Positions 55,561 to 64,000 of a DNA stretch of 64,000 bases are shown here, piece by piece; within the stretch, counting starts at the first letter, position 1, and each line of letters opens with the position of its first letter. Made by a program: the position numbers and the translations under genes. Below the pieces are notes generated by a model that had not been told where the DNA came from, ran no database searches, and saw only the letters and a list, made by a program, of their open reading frames with translations. Origin of the DNA: Nymphaea colorata (lineage: Eukaryota > Streptophyta > Magnoliopsida > Nymphaeales > Nymphaeaceae); the NCBI RefSeq assembly GCF_008831285.2, contig NC_045140.1, forward strand, positions 10,600,505 to 10,664,504, read 5' to 3'.

Positions 55561-56769
55561 TTAGTGTGGTAGATAGTTTCAAGTTTCTCGAGAAAAAAGA
55601 TATTTCGGAACGTGTTCCTTTGTGGGCACTTATAAGAGAGATTGACATCTTGGGTATTGTTTGCAATCTTAGCTCTACTTTTTAATTTGCCAAGATTAAT
55701 CTCATGCTCCTTGGATAATATTAATTGATTTGGACGCTCGCCTGGTTGATCTTCGTCTCATATCCCTGAGCAGACGTTGAATTGATCACTGTCCGAACTG
55801 AGCACTGATATCTCCGATATATAGCTATATGCCCTCAGTCTCATTGTATTATTTTTCACAAGCATATATCCTAGTGGGAAAAGGTTTGGTTAATGTATAT
55901 GTCCTGAATTTTGATTAATATGTCCTGAGATGATATCGACTTCGGTTACCCAAACAATTATTTCTTCAAAATTATCGTCTCTATAAGTAGGGAAAATACA
56001 GCCTAAAAAATTGGATAATTGATTCGTGGATTGTCTAGGGCGTTGGATAGGTGGTTGAAATTTAATTTTCTTTGTTTGGCTTATTCTGTCAATAATTCCA
56101 AAAGTCATGCTTCAAGCCATCAATAAAGGAAAAATGTTTCAACATAATACATTTAATTTGCTTTAAATATACGTATATACGTGGGATCTGATAAAATATT
56201 ACAAAGTACTCCCTTTTGAATTATAACGCCACTGGGAAGGGATATTCAGATCAAACGCACTAATGAATTTGGACCATTATATTGTGTCCAGTACCCAGGG
56301 TTGGACTTAATACCTGTTTTCAGAAAGGCATCAAGTTTTGTATCTCAATATCGAGGAAACATTAATCGTTGTCGGATTTCAAAGTACTGGAAAGATCTGA
56401 AGTTGGTTTCAGATGTCATTCTCTCAATCCAAATCTCAAGTAATAGATTAGGGTGGACATGTGCGTGATTAGGCCTGACTTGGTAAGGCCTAGACCCGAA
56501 CGGGATCCGACTTGCTTGGTCCCTTGACTGTTTCAATCTTCATGTATAGAACAAAGATATTGGCCATGATGGGGCCGATGGCTTCAAAGGGGTCGCATCT
56601 TAAGAGAGTGACCTAAAGAGAAGCAATTAAGGGTATTCACGCCGGGTCAAGCCACCCCACATTTGACGAGAAGCCCAGAAGGAAGCCAGTAATACCCACT
56701 GATCATTAAAGGGTCTCCAATCTTGCCAAGCTTGTCAGATTCAAATGGGGACATCATGTAACCGATATA
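55561..56769. other. Non-coding region, nothing recognised
   Basis: No ORF with a recognisable domain and no clear repeat structure. 56450-56530 resembles the GGGTCTAGGC...CCGACTTAATC part of block beta, in inverted sense. Confidence 0.4.
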
Positions 56770-57330
56770 TACATTGGAAGATGAATCTAGTCATGCTGTA
56801 AACAAGGGACTCCTTTCCTAGCTAATAAACAACCGATGAGTCGAACCTCCTGTATCAACATTGAAAGGCCGTGCGAGGCATCTCTTGTATATATTCATAA
56901 AAGAATAATAGCAACAATGAAACATACAGGGAGATTGTGTTCTCTCTATCGTGGTCGTAGCTAGGTAAATTTTTATTTAAGCAAACTTACAGCGTCACCA
57001 AAGCACCTATGGTTCTGTTCATAGGAGCAATGCCATGTGAAGCTGTAACGGGAATGTGCTTGCATTTTGTTAGCGCAGAGAAGTTCTGGAGATGAATCCC
57101 ATCATTGACGCGTCTTTTTCCAATATGGACACAAAAATGAATTATAGGAGATGTACTGATTGCGTGTCCCACTGATGCTATAAGTTGGCACATATTGTTT
57201 ATGCTATATGGTTGGGCCAGCTTGGGCCTCATGATTTGGTCCACCTATTAATGCCATCTTGATGATGCCCGTTTTGGAGCAGTGGCAGTTAGGGTTTAAC
57301 TTGAGAAAGAAAATGGGCAAAAAAATGCAC
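56770..57330. repeat. Duplicated block gamma, diverged copy
   Basis: Parallels 38385-38935: GTAAACAAGGGACTCCTTTC, a GCAACAATGAAACATACAGGGAGAT stretch, and CCACCTATTAATGCCAT...GATGATG near 57240. The minus ORF 56987-57244 covers the same segment as 38649-38897 but is not clearly conserved as protein. Confidence 0.6.
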
Positions 57331-58200
57331 TTGTAGTTGCTTTGATTTGTATTTTTCCAAATACTTATTACCTCTCAGATCTGACGCAATATATGTCAAA
57401 GGTCCAGGATTTGGCCCTGGACTCTACGTTACTAATGCCACCAACAGCCAATCTTCATGTCAGTTACCGAATGAGTTTGGTTTACGGATGTGGGTAAAAC
57501 TTCTAACTGAGGTATGATTAATCTGCTGCTGAAGACAGGACGAAGGAGACCGCGCATTGGTTAGAGACTCAGCCTTTTGTTAAGCAATGAGACACTACCC
57601 AGCGGAGAGAGTAAGGAATCAAGCGAAACGCCAAGAGGGCGGTGTCAGCTCTTTCAATACCAATGGATCGATTGTTGCTAACGAAGTAAGAAAAATATAT
57701 AGTCAGAATTTTGGGTGCTGAACGAGGGTTGAAGAGAAGATTAATTTTGGATTGGAAGGGCCAAAGGGCCCAAGGGCTGAGTGACTTTCACAAGGGCCAG
57801 AATCTTTGCATTGGAATGGGCAAACAATCCCGGGACTGACTGTCAAAAGGGCAAGTTCAAAATTTTTACACGGGCCACAATAATCATTAGAATGATCTAA
57901 GAATTTGAAGAGAGGGAAGAGAACACGTGAGACGAAGGCAAAGGAAACACTTTTCAAATGCAGCCATTATTAGATCAATGTATCAAAAGAAAGACAGCCC
58001 ACCCGTAAGTTGAGATCAGCAGAAAGATCTTGCTCGAAAACATCCATGGATATACCTGGTATGAAGTAAGAATGACAATGAAAGGCGTACCGACTATCAT
58101 CATTTGGTTTCCTAAAAAGGCAGGAAGTGTTCGAAATAGAAGATGGTAAGAACATATGTAAAGTTTTTGCAGAAGAAAGCGAGATCTGCATGTGAAGTTC
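57331..58200. other. Non-coding region, nothing recognised
   Basis: Short minus-strand ORFs (57703-57957, 57970-58191) have no recognisable domain. No repeat noted apart from an ATGTAAAGTT phrase recurring near 58155 and 58248. Confidence 0.4.
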
Positions 58201-58229
58201 AAAAAATGTAGTTTAAACATTGATTATCG

Positions 58230-58640
58230 AAGTTGGTAAAAACAAATGTAAAGTTCTTATGGAAGGAACCGGTTCTGTTGAAAGACGGAGAGACAAGATA
58301 AAGTGAAAAAACAGAGAGAAACAATAGGTTTACATGGTTCGGACCAAGGACCTACGCCCACGATAGGAATTACAACGTATACAGTATGAGATACAAGGGG
58401 AAACTCCCGTAAGGAAAGAAGACATTGACACCCAATAAAATGGAATGTGAACATAAAACATAGGAAGAATCCAATGATTAAAAAAATCTCCATTAAAGTA
58501 AGAAGACATTGGTGCATTGATCCGTTGGAGATGCTTAACACTCCCCCACAAGTTGGGGGTAAAGATTCAAACATCCCCGCTTGCTTTTGAGTTCATTGAA
58601 TTTTTTAATAGGAAGACCCGTGGTAAATCTATCTGCGAGC
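58230..58640 (-). mobile_element. Copia-type LTR fragment with polypurine tract (minus strand)
   Basis: On the minus strand the LTR starts TGTTAAGCATCTCC (58540 downward), directly after a G-rich tract (TGGGGGAG, 58541-58548). It contains a CCATGTAAACC stretch as in many plant copia LTRs. Internal sequence 58549-58640 is a remnant of the 3' end of the element. The other LTR end is not defined, and the fragment is joined directly to a LINE tail. Confidence 0.55.
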
Positions 58641-58649
58641 TGTTCAGCA

Positions 58650-59014
58650 CTCTTCGTATATGCCGCACGGTGCTCCAGAATGTGCGGTGGGGGATTGGGA
58701 GGTCTGTGTAGACGTTTTTGTAGCCGCTCTTCACAGATCAGAGACGGAGATGGTTTAGTCTTCGTGAATGGCTGAACAGGGGAGATCGGGAGCTGCTAAC
58801 TAAGGGTTTCTCCCAGGTGAGGAAATGGGAAATTTTGGGTCTCCTTTTGTATCTGATTTCCTTTCGTTTTGGTCATCTTTCCTGCGCTGGTGTTACTTAG
58901 TTGCGATTTTTTGTAGTTGTATATAGCCCCATTTTGTTACTACTCTTGATTTAATCATTTCAGAACGAGCTCGTCTCTCGAGATTAGTCAACGCAGCAAG
59001 ACAGCTACATGGCA
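58650..59014 (+). mobile_element. LINE 3' end, second copy
   Basis: Closely matches 31960-32375 (GCGCACGGTGCTCC, GACGGAGATGGTTTAGTC, CTTTCCTGCGCTGGT, CCATTTTGTTACTACTCTTG), with an internal deletion after AATGTGCGGTG. Both copies end near GCAGCAAGACAG-TACATG. It keeps only the end of the zf-RVT frame and the 3' UTR. Confidence 0.75.
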
Positions 59015-59212
59015 TTCAAACCCGGCCCACTCATTCAACTTCGGGTCCCTCTACCTCTTCCCTTTTCACTCTTGTTTTTTCTGTTTTTTTTTTTTTTTGA
59101 TACTTGGCATGATGCATTGGGGTTAATTAAGCAGACTATAACCGATAACTTCAAACAAACTTACAAATCAAAGAGGAAGGAATTGAAGGCAACCATAATC
59201 TCTCTCTCTCGC

Positions 59213-59279
<67 letters not shown>

Positions 59280-59759
59280 TATTATAACCAACAAAAAAAA
59301 ATTGTGCTGAGCATGTAATGACCAAATTACATTAACCAGTAAAAAGAGGAGCTAGGACTTCCCTAAAGACAAAAAAAAAAAGGCAGAAAAAAAAAGTTAA
59401 AAGTCCAAATAAAACTCACCTATAAGCTCACGAAGTTAACTTGTCACTTTCCCCGAGCACCCAACGCCCTTGTTCTCTCTTGGTCACTTCATAACACATG
59501 CACACAAACGGGCTAAGCACCCCTATTTATAGCAACAAAATAGGCGGTGCATGGTAGAATAGTCCACCACCTTTTGATTATTATTTTTTAGTTATTTTAT
59601 TGTGATGGGCCGACTGTGTCCCACAAACTCGTGAAGATATTCAGCCAACAATATTCTGAGTAATTCCTTCTTGCCTTTATAAGAGGAAATAAGGAACACA
59701 ATTATTCTTCTCAAAACAATGTGTTTATGTTAATCATGGGAATAATTTTTATATATTAC
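59015..59759. other. Spacer with long TA microsatellite
   Basis: Has a T-run (59083-59098), (TA)n at 59219-59282, and A-rich DNA around 59370-59400. No gene. Confidence 0.6.
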
Positions 59760-61080
59760 TGTAGATTTGCTTTATATATTTTCCGTGACAACCATGTTGG
59801 TCAACAAACCTTTACTCACGGTTATAAGCCATGGCTATGATTCATAGTCACAATTATATTCATGGCTTTTATATTCACTGCTGCAGGTAAGTTATCTGGA
59901 TGAGCCCCACTGATGGCTTCCTTTTCCATTTGATCACAAAGAGTTGCGGCAGACATATCGCTTATGAGTCCAACTGGTGTTGGCAGACAATAGTGTTTGA
60001 TATGGTTGGTTTGGAATCTCATGATTTGGGCAGTCCTATTAATGCCATATTCATGATGGCTGTTTTTCAGCGATGGCATTTAGCTAGGGTGGAATTTTAT
60101 GAATAAAAGAGGCAAAATGGCCTATTGTCTTGGCATTGATTTCCTTGTTTGGAAATAGTCAACTAGCTTTAGATGTAACACAATAGATGTCAAATCAATC
60201 TAAAATTCACTTAGCTACGATGGAATTTGAAATAATCAATTATTTCTTAAATGTGATGCGGTAGATGTCAAATCGTTCTGAATTCACTTAATTATGATGA
60301 AATTTTATGAAAAAAGGAGGAAAATATTCTCTTGACTTCTTTGTTTTGAAATAGTCAATTATATCCTAGATGTGATATTCGTTTTTATTAGAAGTGACGT
60401 AGTAAATGTCAAATCAATCCAGAATTTGGCCAATCAGACTTTTCCAAATGGCCAAACTTCTTAACTCTATTAGCAGTTTCAAGTCTAAGCAAATATAAGA
60501 AGTAGCATTCAGAAAGAAAGATAACTGTGCCGGTTAATTGGGAATTGTATAAGAAGCTAGCTAGCACTTTCGGTGTGTTTTAATTGGGTTTGGGACTCAG
60601 TCGTTACCTGTTGATCTGCAAAATCAGGGATGGGCTACCATAAACCTTCAGGGCAGATTATTAATCCTTTTAGCTCAATTCTGGCTTTCCTAACACGACC
60701 TGTTGAAGAGTACAATCTGTTGTGTACCGGGCAGGGAGCGAGATGACGCATAGTTGACGGTGCAAAAACAGCCTCTTTGCGCGTATTTTTGCACTTTTAG
60801 GCACAGAAACTCACAAAGGCATTGTTGCCCGCAAAAAAATTGCTTATAATATATGAATAATGTATGGAAATTTTAATTATTTACATATCAATTGCTTCTT
60901 AAAATTATAATTTGATGTATTAGTGCCCTCAAACAAAAATCTTTTTACTCCCTCACTCCACATAAAAGGAGAGAGAAAGAGAGATTCTACAACCCAATTT
61001 GTCCCCTTTAGGAAAGGAAAATGGAAGATCTGACAACTCAATTTGTCCCTTTAGGGTAGGAAAGCATTAACGACTTAAAA
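59760..61080. repeat. Duplicated block gamma, copy 2
   Basis: Aligned with 38260-39990 through GATTTGCTTTATATATTTTCC, GCTATGATTCATAGTCACAA, CCTTTTCCATTTGATCACAAA and TTTTTGCACTTTT. It is shorter by several deletions, for example 38345-38690. Confidence 0.8.
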
Positions 61081-63590
61081 AACTCCCAGTTGAAGTATTA
61101 TGTGATTGTCTTTCATAAATCAATCCTAAAGATTGAAGCACACTAGAACTAAATAACTATGAATCTACCCCGAGCTTTAAAATATTTATAAGGTTGCTCA
61201 TGTAAAAGGAGCTGAAAATATAGGCAGAGAAGGTAAAGATATCATGAGATCTGATGGGAATATTGGAGAGGCATAGAAGCGCTCCTCATGTAACCCCTCC
61301 CCCATCTAACTCAAGACTCATTCAACCAATCCACAGAATAAGTTGGCACCAAAAATTACCTCCTGTCACACTCAGTGGGGAAACGAGAAAATTTTGGCTA
61401 AAGGGTCATGGTAAGACAGGGCACCACACATGGCAGGAACTAGATTTCAGTTCAGTTGAGTCACACTAAAAGATTTCAAAGGCTGGCTTTGTCAGTACCA
61501 AATCATGGTTTTCTTCATACCATAATTAATAGATGTCCCTCCATGAGCGTCTTGGACAACACGGATAAGTAACTGCCGTTTTGATCCAAGTGGTGGCCTG
61601 AAAGTGGTGGGACCATTAACGCTATAACCACGTCCACCTACTGAATCGATGTATGATACATTATGAAAACAACACTAACTCCTTCCACCCTCCTAGTGGA
61701 CCCGAACTAAAACCTGGTGGGATGGGGCAAGGGTAGGCACACTCTCATCAAGTGGTAGATTGAAATATTCCTTTTACCCACTGAAAAACAGTAATGCTTT
61801 TATTTCCACTACATACCATATATATCCGTGAAAATAACGAGATGAGCCGACGAAAATCTTATATTATTTTTCTTATATTCGTATATCTTAATTAGTTTAA
61901 AAAAGTATTCATTTTTTAAGACAAAAAAAGTACGAAATGAAAAGACTAAAAAGGGATCGTCCTGATCAGATAAGGCCAATATGGCCTATCAGACAAACTC
62001 ACATGCAACTTATATATAGGGAAAGATATACTATCATATACATTGTGTTGAAGGATGTTAACATTTCGATAAATTGTAGCATCCATCTTTTGGTATATAA
62101 GCGTAATTAAATTGCCGAGCCTCATCTCCAGATAGCAGTGTTAAGTACTATCCCATAAAGCCCTACTCCTTCCCATTGTGGCCCAGAGCCCATTGGCACC
62201 ATCATGCCCAAGATTGCACCACCGGCCACTTACTTCTCAAGATTGGTTTGACCACCTTTTGGGCTGTGTACTTTTCTTGCTTGCTCCAACTATTCATGAT
62301 ATCAATGCTCATAGACAGCGACGATGGCCACGTGCATTTATCATATGCAAAAGCCAGAAAACGGATTGAAATGGTCAAAGGGCCATCAGGACAAGGGCGT
62401 AAGCAAGGTTGGATTGGGATCAGGACTAGGCATCACCAACTCCAACTTAATCATGCACTGGGCTACCCTTATTTAGTCGATTAGATACTGGCAGCTAAAA
62501 CCTACTTCGGATCTGACCCATAGTACTTCAAATGTTTAGTTATGCTTCATATTTGAGAATTAAATTGGTTTGAACTTAGATATTAGATGCAAAAAACTGT
62601 TAGATCTTCATGGCATAGTTCCGGAATGGGAGTTCGAATTTCCAATCAGATCCCAGGTATGTACTTGTGTTAGTCCTGGGGAGAACTTACTGAAGTCCCT
62701 TGCTAAATATTATAGAATAGACTACTAGTTAATAAAGTCCCTTGCTAAATAATATTCAAAGGCATAACTTAACTCACCAAAATAGGCTTCAAACCAGGCG
62801 TAATGTAAATGACTTGCGCCCATAATACATTCGTGTCCTCTTTCCCGGTTCACGTAATACCTAAATAATTATTAAATTACCAAAAGAAATTAATTAAAGA
62901 CAAAATAATCTAACCTAAACAATTGGATGGAGCCACCTGAAAGTACGCCCTCAAGAGTCGAGATACACGTGGAGTGCCTTTACATCTAGTAACAGAAGTC
63001 CTGAAGTAACATATAGTTATGTAATGAAGGTAAATTATCAAATATCCTCTCCATATGGCAAGTGAGCCCCAAGGTAACTCGACCTTAGGCCTACACTTGC
63101 CAAGGTGATGCCCAACCTGTTCTAACAGTAATATACCCAAGAAATGGAAGAAACTGAGTCTCCCTACAAAAGGCTGAAATGTAAGCACCAAAGAAGAATT
63201 TCACATTATATTTGTAGAAGGGAAGAAGATGGTCATTCTGGTATGTGGTTGACTAATTAATTAAAAACAAAGAAAAGGAAAATAAAATAAAGTAAAGATG
63301 CAAGGAAAAGGAAAAGAGAGGTATTGGGCAAAGGAAAAGTAAAGGTCAATGTAAATCCAAAGCTTTTAAAATTGGAGAGACTGGGATGGAAAGGAAAGAT
63401 ACATTGTTATCATTTCCTTTAGTTTCCTCTTTTTCTTCTTACTTCTCTCATTTCCTTTTCCTTTCGTTCCCATTTATTTCATTTTATTTCCTTTCATTTC
63501 TTAACTTTTCTTTCCCTCCATCCAATTACTGGGCAATGTTTGTTTCCTATGCTCATCAGCCAATAGGCATGTTGTCACGGAGACACTTTT
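61081..63590. repeat. Duplicated block beta, copy 3 (uninterrupted)
   Basis: Aligned with 40010-42290. It shows the site where copy 2 received the hAT-like insertion. No protein domain is recognised in its ORFs (62176-62484, 62910-63191). Confidence 0.8.
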
Positions 63591-63824
63591 AACTGGCACT
63601 TAGCAGAAGTATTGGATATATATATATATACAAGAGTGAGCGAATGATGACTCTGGTTATCTAGATTCATCATGCAGCCATCTAACTAAGGCCGTCCATA
63701 TAAAGCAAGTGAATAATTGAGAGAAAAACAATGAAAAAAAAGTGTGAACTAATGTTAAATGACAAAGCCAATCACCTTTTTCACCTTATTTTTCTCTTAA
63801 CCCATGTTGGATTGGTTGTTCTTG

Positions 63825-63916
63825 GGATTGAGAAGCCTTACCAATGAAGTTCTCCGTGGCCTTATTGAAGGCGTTCAAGTTGTAGTACCACTATTCAGTA
63901 CTTCAAAAGCCGACAA
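63825..63916 (-). pseudogene. PGG exon fragment 3
   Basis: As for the fragments at 35612 and 48712, with the same truncation point and the same flank, which continues to the window end (63917-64000). Confidence 0.75.
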
Positions 63917-64000
63917 TCTACAAAAAAGGAAAAAACACCTCTGATATAATTTACATGTTTCACATGTTGAAGGGAGGGTGACTTAAATGGTCTTGGATAG

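Noticed and set aside
59009-59287. ORF ending in a run of Tyr-Ile
   Set aside because: It reads through a TA microsatellite.
28247-64000. Possible immune-receptor (NLR) cluster
   Set aside because: No NB-ARC, TIR, coiled-coil or leucine-rich repeat motifs; the only host-type genes recognised are ankyrin-PGG.

Overview
This is a gene-poor, AT-rich stretch of a flowering-plant nuclear genome. The evidence is nested LTR retrotransposons of plant lineages, a PIF/Harbinger DNA transposon, plant LINE tails, GT-AG introns, and an ankyrin-repeat/PGG-domain gene family that occurs in land plants. The species cannot be told from the sequence. A run of exactly 100 N (3106-3205) marks a scaffold join. 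I see no bacterial genes, CRISPR arrays, tRNAs or rRNAs.

Left part (1-17744): one large Ty3/gypsy element of the Tat/Ogre type in + orientation. It has LTRs of about 3.1 kb, a TGGCGACC primer-binding site, an extra ORF before gag, gag-protease with a G-patch-like tail, a likely intron, reverse transcriptase with two RNase H domains, integrase, a seven-unit minisatellite, a polypurine tract and the right LTR. The 5' LTR appears twice around the N gap, almost certainly an assembly duplication.

Middle part (17745-28246): a decayed PIF/Harbinger-type element, with a Myb/SANT-like ORF1 and a DDE transposase. A complete but broken Ty1/copia element on the minus strand is inserted into the ORF1 coding sequence and flanked by ATTTT target-site duplications.

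Right part (28247-64000): a locus built from locally duplicated blocks, with ankyrin-PGG genes on the minus strand. One copy keeps an intact terminal PGG exon (28247-28908). A second is a nearly complete two-exon gene (54702-51094), broken by a LINE fragment with 19-bp target-site duplications, a 7-bp tandem duplication and a 1-bp insertion. Three further copies are only the first ~90 bp of the PGG exon, all cut at the same point. A second Ty1/copia element (43520-48428) lies inside a larger insertion with hAT-like ends and an 8-bp target-site duplication (42291-48500).

No multi-gene defence or metabolic system is visible. The most unusual signal is the minisatellite at 14234-14523 in the gypsy 3' untranslated region. 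Its seven units each form a hairpin whose arms change in a pair-preserving way, and an AACCC box in each unit is complementary to the hairpin loop.
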